A stretch of 64,000 bases of DNA from Levilinea saccharolytica (GCF_001306035.1 NZ_LGCM01000065.1:186001-250000); one strand, 5' to 3'. Positions 30,301-39,980 are shown, counted from the first letter of the stretch. Numbers and translations: made by a program. Notes: generated by a model not told the origin, from the sequence alone.

Positions 30301-33277
30301 CATGACCGGGGCAGGCGAGGTGATCATCAACATCGCTGCCGGGGCCGCGCAGGATGCGGTGGGTAATGACAGCACCGCCGCCGCGATCAGCGATAACCAG
30401 GTGACTTACGACGCCGATCCGCCGGGGGTGACGGTGAGCTCCACAGCCGCCGACCCCACCAACGTGAGCCCCATTCCGGTGACGATCACCTTTGACGAAG
30501 CCGTGACCGGCTTCACCCCCAGCAGCGCTTCGGGGGACCTGGTGATCACCAACGGCACCGACAGTAACCCGGCGGGCAGCGGCACGACCTATACCTTCGA
30601 CCTGACCCCCAGCGGGCAGGGAGCCGTGACGGTGATGGTTTCGGCGGCCAGCGGGCAGGACGCGGCTGGCAACGCGAACACCGAATCCAATACGTTCAGC
30701 ATCACCTATGACTCCGTGCGTCCCACGGTGACCATTGAACAGGCCGCCGCACAGGCTGACCCCACCAACGGCGCGCCCATCCACTTCACGGTGACCTTCA
30801 GCGAAGCGGTGACGGGCTTTGAGGACAGCGACGTGACCCTGGGCGGAACTGCCGGGGCAACCACGGCGGTGGTGAGCGGCAGCGGCACGACTTACGACGT
30901 AGCCGTCAGCGGCATGACCGCCAACGGCACGGTGACGGCTTCCGTGGCGGACGGTGCGGCGCAGGACACGGCCCTGAACACCAGCGAGGCTTCCACCTCC
31001 ACGGACAATCTGGTTAACTATGTGGTTGGGCCGGTGGATGTGACCGTTGAGCAGGCTGCTGGGCAGCTGGATCCCACCAATACCCTGCCGGTGAACTTCA
31101 CCGTGACTTTCAGCCGCCCGATCAACCTGGGCAGCTTTACCCCCAGTGATCTCACCCTGGGCGGCGACGCCCCGGGCACACCCGCGGCGGCCATCACCGA
31201 GATTGCCCCCAACGACGGCACCACCTTCAACGCGGCGGTGACCGGTTTGACCGGGTCGGGGACGGTGACGGTCAGCCTGGCGGCCAATACCGTGCAGGAC
31301 ACGGCCGGCAACGACAACAGCGCCAGCACGTCGACGGACAACACCGTCAGCTACGATATTGCCCAGCCGGGGGTGACGGTGAGTTCCATAGCCGCCGACC
31401 CCACCAACGTGAGCCCCATCCCGGTGACGATCACCTTTGACGAGGCCGTGACCGGCTTCACCCCCAGCAGCGCCTCGGGGGATGTGGTCATCACCAACGG
31501 CACCGACAGCAACCCGGCGGGCAGCGGCACGACTTACACCTTTGACCTGACCCCCAGCGGGCAGGGAGCGGTGACGGTGATGGTTCCGGCGGCCAGCGGG
31601 CAGGACGCGGCTGGCAACGCGAACACCGAATCAAATACGTTCAGCATCACCTATGACTCCGTGCGTCCCACGGTGACCATTGAGCAGGCTGCTGCACAGG
31701 CCGACCCCACCAACATCTCGCCCATCCACTTTACGGTGACTTTCAGCGAAGCGGTGACGGGCTTTGAGGACAGCGACGTGGCCCTGGCCGGAACTGCCGG
31801 GGCAACCACGGCCGTGGTGAGCGGCAGCGGCACGACTTATGACGTGGCCGTCAGCGGCATGACCGCCAACGGCACGGTGACGGCCTCCGTGGCGGACGGC
31901 GCGGCGCAGGACGCGGCTCTGAACACCAGCCAGGCCTCCACCTCCACGGACAATCTGGTTAACTATGTGGTTGGGCCGGTGGATGTGACCGTTGAGCAGG
32001 CCGCTGCGCAGCTGGACCCCACCAATACCCTGCCGGTGAACTTCACCGTGACCTTTGGGCGGGCCATTGATCCGCTCAGCTTTACCGCGGCTGACCTGAC
32101 CCTCAGCAGCACCGGGCCCGGCGCGCTCGCGGCTACTATCACTGAGATCGCGCCCAATGACGGCACCACCTTCAACGCGGCGGTGAACGGCCTGACCGCG
32201 CCCGGCACGGTGACCATGAGCCTGGCGGCGGATAAGGTGCAGGATACGGCCGGCAACCACAACAGCGCCAGCACGTCGGCGGACAATTCCGTCCATTTTG
32301 ACGCCAGCATGCCCACGGTGTCGAAGACCAGCCTGAAATCCAGGCTGACCTCCGGGTTCAGCAGCTTTACGGTGGAATTCAGCGAGGCGGTCAACGACCC
32401 GGCGGGCGACACGGCCGAGGACGACGTGACCAACCCGGCCAATTATTTGCTGATCAACAAGGGCCCCAACGGCGTCACCGAACGGGCTGCCTGTGTGGAA
32501 CCCCCACCGCCCGGCTCGGATGATGTTTATCTCAGCATGGATCAGGTGGTGTACGACAGCAGCACCTTCACCGCCACGGTGACGGTGAACGGCGGCGCGG
32601 TTCTGCCGACGGGGAAATATGTGGTCTTTGTGTGCGGCACGACCTCCATTGTGGATCTGGCGGGCAACCCCATCAACAACGGCCTCATGGATTTCACCTA
32701 TGAGTTCCGCGTGGCCCCCGCCGCCGCAGAAAGCGAGAGCGAGGGTGCCAGCAGCAAGGTGCTGCCTGTCACCGGCTTTGCCCCCGGCAAGATCACCGAG
32801 CTGCCCCAGCAGCCGGGTGAGCGCGCCTATTTCAGCACCCCAATGGTGCTGGAGATCCCGGCGCTGAGCGTGAACGAGGCGATCGTGGGCGTGCCCGAAA
32901 GCGAAGGCTGGGATGTGACCTGGCTGGGCGATCAGGTTGGCTATCTGGGCGGCACGGCCTTCCCCACCTGGGCGGGCAACTCGGTGCTGACCGGCCACGC
33001 CACGGACGCCAACGGCGGCAGCGGGCCTTTTGCCCGCCTGGGCAGCCTGATCTGGGGCGACAAGATTGTGATCCATGCCTTTGGGCAGGACTACATCTAT
33101 GAGGTGCGCACGGTCAACCGCTGGACGGATCCGAAGGACGTCAGCGTGCTGAGCAAGCACGAAGAACTGCCCTGGCTGACCCTGATCACCTGCAACGGCT
33201 ATGACGAGAAAACCGGCACGTACCGCTGGCGCACGGTGGTGCGGGCGGTGCAGATGAAGGTGGTGGACCCCGATTAA
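27371..33277 (+). CDS. Giant secreted Ig-like repeat protein with LPVTG motif and its own C-terminal sortase domain
   Basis: 1968 residues. After a signal peptide (to about residue 29) come three tandem modules of about 225 residues (near 31, 260 and 483), each pairing a YWKH-TLNYYI unit with a choice-of-anchor-D/ASPM-like Ig domain. A fibronectin-III-like domain follows (about 710-810), then Ig-like domains to about 1780. LPVTG (1798-1802) resembles a sortase sorting signal, but instead of a hydrophobic helix it is followed by a complete sortase domain: H1876 in VLTGHAT, C1941 in LTLITC and an Arg in YRWRTVVRA (probably R1954). No transmembrane helix follows, so the sortase is exported with its own substrate motif. 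It probably forms an adhesive or cell-surface fibre. The in-cis arrangement and its activity are inference. Confidence 0.9.
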   Translation: MKHTLVRCTLLFTLLFSLFLVPTSAVSAAGPDLLVSGITNPFEANGTYVWAGTYSGYDYWSLTVGPTTYVLYNDVYGAGPDRYWNLDTDFDDEGTLATLFFSSSPSTALVPTGLSWTADLGAGSLIVQTGTPSPEISITGNGAQIMDGSAAILTNNFTNFGAAKFPGETASRTFTINNTGSAALTLAGPSPYVTISGANAGSFAVTTIPSASIPASTGTTTFAITFTPSFEGYHNAVVTVNSNDSDEGEFTFAIQGYGYVARDLLVAGITEPAAANGTYLHQGRLNQFQYWKHATLNYYIYFDTFGGGGYWEIDTDTDDAQALFFKGSEDGTPVGLTGWSPDTALDPDPAGTPVISYAVAAPEIDLYGNSTLIAINDNTPSFSDHTKFGSVDVSGGSRTRTYTIQNSGGAALTLTGVALGGSDAGEFSKTDPASTSIPAYGSITFTVTFDPTSEGTKTATLTVASDDSDEGSYTFTISGDAYTPKNLMVSDITTPAAANGVYLFQGELNEFQYWKHETLNYYIFNDEYTSSYYWNLDVDTDDTDMDYLFFTNSQAVAPVGLAGWSANTTAGFESAGPPTIVYAGPEMDVKGGGVSIASGSLVPSLANDTDFGSVGVAAGSTSHTFTIYNTGYETLNLTGSPQVQILGTHAGEFNVSAQPATPVAALTGSAAFTIEFNPAGGGVRSAVVSIANNDSNENPYTFNIQGTGLVAPTLTTAAASGITNSAAVLGGTISSDGGDPVTERGVVYSSTNTTPTIGGLGVTQDTNGSGSGAFSETISGLSLATHYYVQAYATNPQGTSYGGVEEFTTQNMVASITRSSASPTNASSLSWDVTFSAPVTGLSASNFTLVDGGSLAGASITSVSGSGTSWTVTASTGTGSGTLGLNLTSAAGLNNGLYNLPFTGEVYALDRAAPTVTISQAVGQLDPTNASPIHFSVVFSKSVTGFDASDVALSGSAGATTILVTGSGTTYDVAVSGMTGAGEVIINIAAGAAQDAVGNDSTAAAISDNQVTYDADPPGVTVSSTAADPTNVSPIPVTITFDEAVTGFTPSSASGDLVITNGTDSNPAGSGTTYTFDLTPSGQGAVTVMVSAASGQDAAGNANTESNTFSITYDSVRPTVTIEQAAAQADPTNGAPIHFTVTFSEAVTGFEDSDVTLGGTAGATTAVVSGSGTTYDVAVSGMTANGTVTASVADGAAQDTALNTSEASTSTDNLVNYVVGPVDVTVEQAAGQLDPTNTLPVNFTVTFSRPINLGSFTPSDLTLGGDAPGTPAAAITEIAPNDGTTFNAAVTGLTGSGTVTVSLAANTVQDTAGNDNSASTSTDNTVSYDIAQPGVTVSSIAADPTNVSPIPVTITFDEAVTGFTPSSASGDVVITNGTDSNPAGSGTTYTFDLTPSGQGAVTVMVPAASGQDAAGNANTESNTFSITYDSVRPTVTIEQAAAQADPTNISPIHFTVTFSEAVTGFEDSDVALAGTAGATTAVVSGSGTTYDVAVSGMTANGTVTASVADGAAQDAALNTSQASTSTDNLVNYVVGPVDVTVEQAAAQLDPTNTLPVNFTVTFGRAIDPLSFTAADLTLSSTGPGALAATITEIAPNDGTTFNAAVNGLTAPGTVTMSLAADKVQDTAGNHNSASTSADNSVHFDASMPTVSKTSLKSRLTSGFSSFTVEFSEAVNDPAGDTAEDDVTNPANYLLINKGPNGVTERAACVEPPPPGSDDVYLSMDQVVYDSSTFTATVTVNGGAVLPTGKYVVFVCGTTSIVDLAGNPINNGLMDFTYEFRVAPAAAESESEGASSKVLPVTGFAPGKITELPQQPGERAYFSTPMVLEIPALSVNEAIVGVPESEGWDVTWLGDQVGYLGGTAFPTWAGNSVLTGHATDANGGSGPFARLGSLIWGDKIVIHAFGQDYIYEVRTVNRWTDPKDVSVLSKHEELPWLTLITCNGYDEKTGTYRWRTVVRAVQMKVVDPD
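30421..32310 (+). repeat. Two tandem 945-base units inside the giant gene
   Basis: The segment from GCCGGGGGTGACGG at 30421 recurs at 31366, an offset of 945 bases (315 codons), with scattered substitutions, mostly silent. Each unit encodes three Ig-like domains beginning with VTVSS, VTIEQ and VTVEQ. The frame is kept. It is a recent intragenic duplication; the second unit is more diverged toward its end (about 32040-32280). Confidence 0.85.
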
Positions 33278-33301
33278 GTCGGGCTTGATGGATGCAATCT
33301 G

Positions 33302-33334
33302 CGGCGCGCCTGGGAATATCCCCTGGGCGCGCCG
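33302..33334. terminator. Long GC hairpin between convergent genes
   Basis: CGGCGCGCC (33302-33310) pairs perfectly with GGCGCGCCG (33326-33334). It lies between the end of the giant gene and the end of the ABC permease gene on the other strand. The T-run is weak, so it may terminate both directions only partly. Confidence 0.65.
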
Positions 33335-33367
33335 TTGTGTTTGGAAGTGGAAAAGCTGTTGACGGTT

Positions 33368-35947
33368 CTATTCGTACTGGATAGCTTCCAGCACGTTGGT
33401 TCGGGCGGCCTGACGCGCAGGGGGGAAGGCGGCCAGCTGGGAGATGACCAGGGCCACCACCAGCGCGCTGAGGATGCCGCTGGCGGGCATGACGAAATCC
33501 AGGCGGTAGCCTGACATGGCGGTCATGCCGGTCAGGAAAATGCGCGAGAGGAGCACGCCAAAGACCAGCCCCAGTAGGCCGCCGATCATGCCCATCAGCC
33601 CGGCTTCCGCCATCACCATCAAGATCACCTGACGGCGGGTCATGCCGGTGGCGCGCAGCATGCCAATTTCGCGGGTGCGTTCGATCACGTTCATGGTCAG
33701 GGTGTTGACCACCCCCAAGGAGGCCACCAGCACCGAAAGCAGGGCCAGCACATCAAACATGCTGAAGGCCTGATCCATCAGGTTAAACACCCGCGCGCGG
33801 ATGGACGCATTCGAATCCATCGAAAGCCGGTAGCGCTTGCCGTACAGGTCGTCAATCCTGGTCTGAACGGCGGCGACAGACTGCGGATCGCGAACGCTCA
33901 CCAGGATGGTGCTGGCTTCGTTGGAATGGAAATAGCGGCGCAGGTCGTTCCAGTTCCCGGTCACCACCAGACCCTGGTTGAAGAAGTCCACCACCACGGC
34001 CGCCACGGTGAAGGTGCGCACGCCGCCCTGCGTTCTTAACGCCACGGCATCCCCCACCTGCCACTGGTATTTTTCGGCCAGCACGCTGGAAATGAAAAGG
34101 GCATCCCCCGCCGCCAGGGTGGATAAAGCCGCGGAGGAGTCGGTGCGGTTGTCGCTGAAGACAAAGCGGGTCACGCGCGAATAGGCGGCGGGATCCACGG
34201 CCATGTAGGTGATGGCTTCAAAGCTGCCGTCTGAAAGGCGCACTTCGGTGGGCTGGTAGCGAATGGAAGCCGCCGCAGCCACGCCGTCCACCGCGCTGAT
34301 CTGGCGGGCGAGATCGGCGCGCAGCGGAACGGAGGAATGGATATACACATCCCCGCCCAGGTAGGATTCGACCCACACGCGCAGATCCGCGGCGAAGGAA
34401 CCCGTCAGACCGCGCACCACCAGGATCATGGCCACGCCGACCAGCAGCGCACCGACCGTCAGCGTGGTGCGCGAACGCGCACGTTGGATGTTGCGGCTGC
34501 CCAAGGCTCCGCTGGCTCCGTAAATGGCCGCCATAAGCGGGCGCGTCCACCGTTCCCAGGCGTCTACCATGGCCGGGATGATGAGGGTGATGCCGGTGAA
34601 CATGGCAAAGACCACCATGCTGCCCGCGCGGAAGAGGGGGTCATCGGCAAAGGGATTCCAGATGAGCAGCGCCGTGGAGACGGCCAGAAGCACGACGCCC
34701 AGCTTCCAGCCGTGGCGCTGAAACCAGCCCTGGCGCGGCACACCGCGGATGCGGATGGCGGCGATGGGTGTGACCCGCCCGGCCTGGATGGACGGCAGCG
34801 CCGCCGCCAGCAGGGTAACGCCCATGCCCATACTCAGGCTGACGGCCAGGGCTGCCGGGGGGATGGTGAGCTGAGATTGAACGGGAGATCCCAGCAGCGT
34901 GCTCATCATCGCTGCCAGCCCGCGCGCCCCCAGGACCCCCAGCAAGACCCCCAGGATGGACCCGGCGGCGCCCAGGACCAGGGCTTCCACCAACATCTGC
35001 TGGGTGATCTGGCGGCGGGTCATGCCGATGGCGCGCAGCATGCCAAATTCGCGTGTTCGCTCCACCACTGTCATGGCAAAGGCGTTGTAAATGAGAAAAG
35101 CGCCCACGAACAGGGCAATGCCGCTGAGAAAATTCAGGCCGATCTGATAATTGGACAGCATCTGCGTCATACGCCGGCCTTGCCCAGCCGGGTAGGTGAC
35201 GGAGTAATCTGCACCCAGGCGTTTTTGCAGCACCTCTTGAATCGATTCAATCGGACTGCTGGCTTTGGGGTCTAAAATCAGGTCGAATTGATCCACCTGG
35301 CCGGGGCGGTTGAACAACTGTTGGGCGGCCTCCAGCGGCAGCACACCAAAGACCCCGTTGTTGGTCTGGCCTGGGCCTTCGCGCGCCATCAACCCGACCA
35401 CCTGCACCTTTTCCACCCCGTAAGGGGTTAAGATGCCCACACGGTCGCCCACGCGGATGTCCTGATCATCGGCGTAGTTTTCCACCAGCACCACCTCAAA
35501 CGCCTGACGGTCTTCCGAAAGGAAACGCCCGTTTGTGATGGTGTAATCCCGCGCCTGCGGCTCGCCCAGCGGGTCAACGCCGTACAGAATCAGCCCGCCG
35601 CTGTTGGTTCCGAAAAAGCTCAAACCCAGCTCCGTCTGAGCGGAGCTGCTGGCCAGGGCGGTTTGGGCCTTTAGAATGGGCAGCGCCATTTGTACTCCGG
35701 GGACGTTCACCAGGCTGCGCGCCAGCGAATCGCTGAAGCCGGAATCGCTGCTGGCTGCGGTCACCATCAGGTCTACGCGTCCGCTGGTATCTTCAAACAG
35801 GCGGGTGATCGAATCCATGGCGGCCTGGTTGGCGATGCCGATGGCCAAAATGCCGGCCACGCCGATGGTGATGCCGAACATAGACAGCAGCACCCGCAGC
35901 GGGCGGGCACGCAGCGAGCGCAGGGAGAGGTAACGGGTCAGCAGCAT
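33368..35947 (-). CDS. FtsX/MacB-type ABC transporter permease, double-module
   Basis: 859 residues. An N-terminal helix (PLRVLLSMFGITIGVAGILAIG) is followed by a MacB periplasmic-core-like domain, an FtsX domain with three helices, and then a second complete MacB-PCD/FtsX set, ending ARTNVLEAIQYE. Such large permeases do not transport through a channel but pull or push lipoproteins, peptides or lipids at the outer face of the membrane. ATG 35947 is preceded by GGGAG; a longer frame to 36106 overlaps the ATPase gene. It lies 13 bases after the ATPase gene and is the last gene of the four-gene minus-strand operon. Confidence 0.9.
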   Translation of the reverse strand: MLLTRYLSLRSLRARPLRVLLSMFGITIGVAGILAIGIANQAAMDSITRLFEDTSGRVDLMVTAASSDSGFSDSLARSLVNVPGVQMALPILKAQTALASSSAQTELGLSFFGTNSGGLILYGVDPLGEPQARDYTITNGRFLSEDRQAFEVVLVENYADDQDIRVGDRVGILTPYGVEKVQVVGLMAREGPGQTNNGVFGVLPLEAAQQLFNRPGQVDQFDLILDPKASSPIESIQEVLQKRLGADYSVTYPAGQGRRMTQMLSNYQIGLNFLSGIALFVGAFLIYNAFAMTVVERTREFGMLRAIGMTRRQITQQMLVEALVLGAAGSILGVLLGVLGARGLAAMMSTLLGSPVQSQLTIPPAALAVSLSMGMGVTLLAAALPSIQAGRVTPIAAIRIRGVPRQGWFQRHGWKLGVVLLAVSTALLIWNPFADDPLFRAGSMVVFAMFTGITLIIPAMVDAWERWTRPLMAAIYGASGALGSRNIQRARSRTTLTVGALLVGVAMILVVRGLTGSFAADLRVWVESYLGGDVYIHSSVPLRADLARQISAVDGVAAAASIRYQPTEVRLSDGSFEAITYMAVDPAAYSRVTRFVFSDNRTDSSAALSTLAAGDALFISSVLAEKYQWQVGDAVALRTQGGVRTFTVAAVVVDFFNQGLVVTGNWNDLRRYFHSNEASTILVSVRDPQSVAAVQTRIDDLYGKRYRLSMDSNASIRARVFNLMDQAFSMFDVLALLSVLVASLGVVNTLTMNVIERTREIGMLRATGMTRRQVILMVMAEAGLMGMIGGLLGLVFGVLLSRIFLTGMTAMSGYRLDFVMPASGILSALVVALVISQLAAFPPARQAARTNVLEAIQYE

Positions 35948-35960
35948 GATGGGCTCCCGT

Positions 35961-36710
<750 letters not shown>

Positions 36711-36726
36711 GATTGCTGTCCCTTTG

Positions 36727-39066
36727 CTATGCACTTTCGATGATGGTCACCCATCCGCGGTAGCCGTCGACGCACACGCGCTGCCCGTCTTTGAGCTGCA
36801 TGGCGTTGGCGACAGATACCACCGCGGGGATGCCGTATTCGCGCGCAACCACCGAGCTGTGCGAGAGCATGCCACCGGATGCGGCGATGACGGCCCCGGC
36901 TTTGACAAACAAGGGCGTCCAGCCCACATCGGAGTAGGGCACCACCAGCACATCGCCCGCTTCCAGTTTCTGAAAATCGCCGAGGCTGTGGACAATTTTG
37001 ACGGTTCCCGTGTAGTACCCGCGCGAAGTGGGCGTACCCGACATGCGCTCCGCCGAGGACGGCAGCACCGGCGGCGGTTCGTCGCCGTAGATCACCTCCG
37101 GCAGCTCTATGCCGCGCACGCGCTCGATCTCGCTGCGCCTGCTGCGCACCAGCTCGCGCAAGGATTCCTCGCCCGCGCCGTTCACCGCTGAGCGGATCTC
37201 CTCCCAATGCAGGTAGAAGATGTCATCCTCGCTGTCCAGCAGGCTGCGCCGCACCAGGCGGGCGGCCAGGGCCAGCAGGTAAGGACGGAACAGGCCGTAC
37301 CCATAGGTGTACAGGGAGCTGATCTGTTCGCGGTAGGGGATGAGGGCGCGGGCGCGGTTGTAAAAAAGGCGCACCCGCTGTTGGGCGATGCCCTTCACGC
37401 GCAGATCCGCGAGCCTCACGCGGGAATCCGCCCCATCCTCCCCGCGGCTGTAATCGAGAATGAGCCTCAGAATCTTCTCTGGGTGTTCGCGCCACGGCGC
37501 GGCGGAGAAGTCGTTGCTGTTATCGGAGAGGTGCCCGAAGCGGGTGAAGAACTGCGCCGCGGCTTGCTGCAGGGGCTGCAGGCCGGGCAGGGCTTGAAAT
37601 TCTGCGTAGGAAATCTGGCGCAGCTGCGCGCGCTGTTCCTCGCTGAGGGCCAGCGTCATCTGGTGCAGGGCGTTCATGTGAACCGCGGGGTTGTAGTCGT
37701 CGATCTCCGCAAGGTCTTCGGTCAGGTGGAAATGGGGAGGGTCCACCCCCAGGCGCAGCAGGTCCTGGGCCAACAGACGGCCGTACATGGTGACCAGCAG
37801 CGGAACCACCACGTTGAGGTAGGTGATTTTCTGCACCAGGGCGTAAATTTCCTCCACCTGGGCCGCCAAAGCCTGTTCGCTGAGGTCGGCCTGCGGCGGG
37901 ATGGGAAGGGCGGTCAGGGCGGCCTGCAGGGGGGGCAGGCTGGCGGTGAGCTTGCGCTTGAAATTCCACTTATCCGCCAGGAAAACCAGCACACGCGGCA
38001 GCAAAACCAGACTTTTCATGCTCATCATCATCGGGCGGCCTTTTTGCGGTGGGATGACGCCCATCATCATTTCCAGCCCTTCGGAGGGGAAGCCCGCGCG
38101 GTTGAAGATCTTCCCAATAGCGCCCATATTGAAATAGCTGCGGTAATAAAACGGCCGGGCTAAATCTTCCGGCTTCAGGCCGGTGGGGCCGACCATCTCT
38201 TCCATCAAACCGATCCACACCGAATTCACCAGGGGCACGTTGATGGACCAGATCAGGGGTTTGATGATGCCGGGCATCATGTCTTTCGACAGGCGGTTGG
38301 TGTACACATTCACATGATTCAGCGCGGTGATCTCGCGCATTTGCACCCAAACCACCTGGCTGCCGTCGTAGACCCATTCCAGGTCCACATCTTTGCGAAG
38401 CAGTTTGCTGATGCGGCGTGCCCCGGCTGCCACCTGTTCCATCACCTGAATGGGAACCTGGCTGTCATCCGGGCGGGCAACCCAGGCCTGGTGCTGCCGC
38501 ACCCAGCGTTCCGGGGTGACGCCTTCCTGAACCAGGGCCGTGCCCATGCCCGCCACGGCTTCGACCACGATTTCGCTGGTGCCCGTCATGGGGTTGCGGC
38601 TGAAGACCACGCCGGAATACACCGGCGTCACCATTTCCTGGATGATGACCGCCATGCGCGCGGGTTCGGCCGGGTGGGCCTTGCGCTGGGTATACTGGCT
38701 GACCCCCTGGGCTTCGGTGGTGGCCCACACCGACCAGACGGCGGCGAAGACCGCATCGGCCCCGCGCACGTTGAGCACCGACTTAAACTGCCCGGCAAAG
38801 GAGTGGGAGGTGCTGTCTTCCACCGTGGCCGATGAGCGCACGGCGTAGGATTTCTGCGGGTCAAGGGTTTTGCGCAGCACCTGCTGCATGCGCTCGATCA
38901 GGCTGAGATCCCCGGCCTGATACTGAAGGTACACCGTCCACGGCACCACATAGGTGTATGGGATGCGGAATTTGTTCTTGTGCAGACAGCGAAGATTTTT
39001 GGCCTTATTGCCAAGGGTGTCGGGCAGGTTGGGAGCGTTCAGGGCGATCAGGGTTTCACTGCTCAT
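36727..39066 (-). CDS. PEP-synthase/rifampin-phosphotransferase-like enzyme
   Basis: 779 residues. Residues 1-300 are a PPDK-type ATP-grasp domain (SYAVRSSATVEDSTSHSFAG, QEMVTPVYSGVVFSRNP), followed by a long helical middle domain, and a C-terminal swivelling phosphohistidine domain with GGMLSHSSVVAREYGIPAV, His 736 being the expected phosphoryl carrier. There is no PEP/pyruvate-binding barrel of true PEP synthase, so this is the Rph-like form that transfers a phosphate from ATP via histidine to a third substrate held by the middle domain. The neighbours (PlsY-like acyltransferase, lipid-exporter-like ABC) suggest a lipid or envelope precursor as substrate. This is inference; rifampin is not implied. 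Confidence 0.85.
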   Translation of the reverse strand: MSSETLIALNAPNLPDTLGNKAKNLRCLHKNKFRIPYTYVVPWTVYLQYQAGDLSLIERMQQVLRKTLDPQKSYAVRSSATVEDSTSHSFAGQFKSVLNVRGADAVFAAVWSVWATTEAQGVSQYTQRKAHPAEPARMAVIIQEMVTPVYSGVVFSRNPMTGTSEIVVEAVAGMGTALVQEGVTPERWVRQHQAWVARPDDSQVPIQVMEQVAAGARRISKLLRKDVDLEWVYDGSQVVWVQMREITALNHVNVYTNRLSKDMMPGIIKPLIWSINVPLVNSVWIGLMEEMVGPTGLKPEDLARPFYYRSYFNMGAIGKIFNRAGFPSEGLEMMMGVIPPQKGRPMMMSMKSLVLLPRVLVFLADKWNFKRKLTASLPPLQAALTALPIPPQADLSEQALAAQVEEIYALVQKITYLNVVVPLLVTMYGRLLAQDLLRLGVDPPHFHLTEDLAEIDDYNPAVHMNALHQMTLALSEEQRAQLRQISYAEFQALPGLQPLQQAAAQFFTRFGHLSDNSNDFSAAPWREHPEKILRLILDYSRGEDGADSRVRLADLRVKGIAQQRVRLFYNRARALIPYREQISSLYTYGYGLFRPYLLALAARLVRRSLLDSEDDIFYLHWEEIRSAVNGAGEESLRELVRSRRSEIERVRGIELPEVIYGDEPPPVLPSSAERMSGTPTSRGYYTGTVKIVHSLGDFQKLEAGDVLVVPYSDVGWTPLFVKAGAVIAASGGMLSHSSVVAREYGIPAVVSVANAMQLKDGQRVCVDGYRGWVTIIESA

Positions 39067-39075
39067 GTTTAGCCC

Positions 39076-39828
39076 TCAAGGTGCAGTTGATGTAGGATCC
39101 TCGTCTTGAACTTTGCGTTGGTGCGGCTTCAGCCCCATCTTCAGCATCATTTTTTTCATCATCCGCCCCATCGGGATGACGTCCATCGAATTGGAGAGAT
39201 CAGTTTTGCCCTGCTTGCGCGCCTCCATCTGCACACGCACATCCGGCAGCACGGCCAGCGCCAGCAGCACGTTGATGAGCAGCACCGCCGCCGCGGCGGC
39301 CAGGTCGCCGGAGCGCAGCAGCACCCAGGGGATAAAAAGGACAGCCCCACCCATCACCACCACAGTGATCTCTTTAAAAACAAACAACCCCAGGATCATG
39401 GCGGCCAGCACGCACACCAGCAGCCCCAAGGGGTCGATCACCAGGAACACGCCCAGGGCGGGCGAAAGGCCGCCGCCGCCGTGAAAGCGGTGAAAGATGG
39501 GCCAGATATGCCCGGCGACCACGGCCGCGCCCACCCAAAGATACAGGCTTTGCTCCGGCCACAACAGGCGCACCGCCAGGGCGGGCAGCAGCCCTTTGAG
39601 GATGTCGAGGACGCCGATCAGCCCGCCCACGCGCGGCCCGAGGACGAGCGAGGCGGTGGTGGCGCCGGTGGTTTTCAGCGTGAAGGTCCCGCCGGTGCGG
39701 GCATCCGGCAGGCTGACCTGTTCCAGATTGAGGCTGGGGGCGAAAAGGCGCGTCACCAGCCGGGCAATCGAAATGGAACCAAAGGCGTAAGCGAGCAAAA
39801 TCAGGGAAATGGCTGTGAGGGTGGACAT
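39076..39828 (-). CDS. PlsY-like membrane acyltransferase homologue with altered active site
   Basis: 250 residues with about six membrane helices. The layout matches PlsY (glycerol-3-phosphate acyltransferase, acyl-phosphate dependent): AYAFGSISIARLV first, the loop ..TGATTASLVLGPRVGGLIGVLDILKG second, and GHIWPIFHRFHGGGGLSPALG third. The second motif of true PlsY (GSGNxGATN) is reduced to TTGATTAS, and the third has GGGG in place of GGKG, so two catalytic residues are replaced. A long basic C-terminal tail is also extra. A related acyltransferase with another acceptor, or a non-enzymatic role, is likely. First gene of the operon; its end is 9 bases from the next start. Confidence 0.8.
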   Translation of the reverse strand: MSTLTAISLILLAYAFGSISIARLVTRLFAPSLNLEQVSLPDARTGGTFTLKTTGATTASLVLGPRVGGLIGVLDILKGLLPALAVRLLWPEQSLYLWVGAAVVAGHIWPIFHRFHGGGGLSPALGVFLVIDPLGLLVCVLAAMILGLFVFKEITVVVMGGAVLFIPWVLLRSGDLAAAAAVLLINVLLALAVLPDVRVQMEARKQGKTDLSNSMDVIPMGRMMKKMMLKMGLKPHQRKVQDEDPTSTAP

Positions 39829-39868
39829 GATTTGTAAAACCCCTTGTGTATATGGTTCACGTGATCTT

Positions 39869-39897
39869 AGTATAGTGAAAATGATCTATAAAAACAA
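39869..39897 (-). promoter_or_regulatory. Candidate promoter of the PlsY-like/Rph-like/ABC operon
   Basis: On the minus strand TTGTTT (39892-39897) and TATACT (39869-39874) are 17 bases apart. The leader is about 35 bases and has AAGGGG eleven bases before the ATG. A CACGTG palindrome (39858-39863) covers the start point. Confidence 0.5.
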
Positions 39898-39980
39898 TCA
39901 ATTTAGTCAATGTTATGAGATTGCATGCTTTCTTATGACATCCGCCTGCGGCCAGCAAGACCCCTGACTGGGTTTTTGAT

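Noticed and set aside
30421-32310. Direct repeats as a CRISPR-like array
   Set aside because: The repeats are 945-base in-frame coding units without short spacers.
29288-33160. Very long open frames (about 500 codons) antisense to the giant gene
   Set aside because: They are shadows of repetitive G+C-rich codons on the other strand: they repeat with the 945-base unit, have His/Arg/Gly-rich composition and no ribosome sites.
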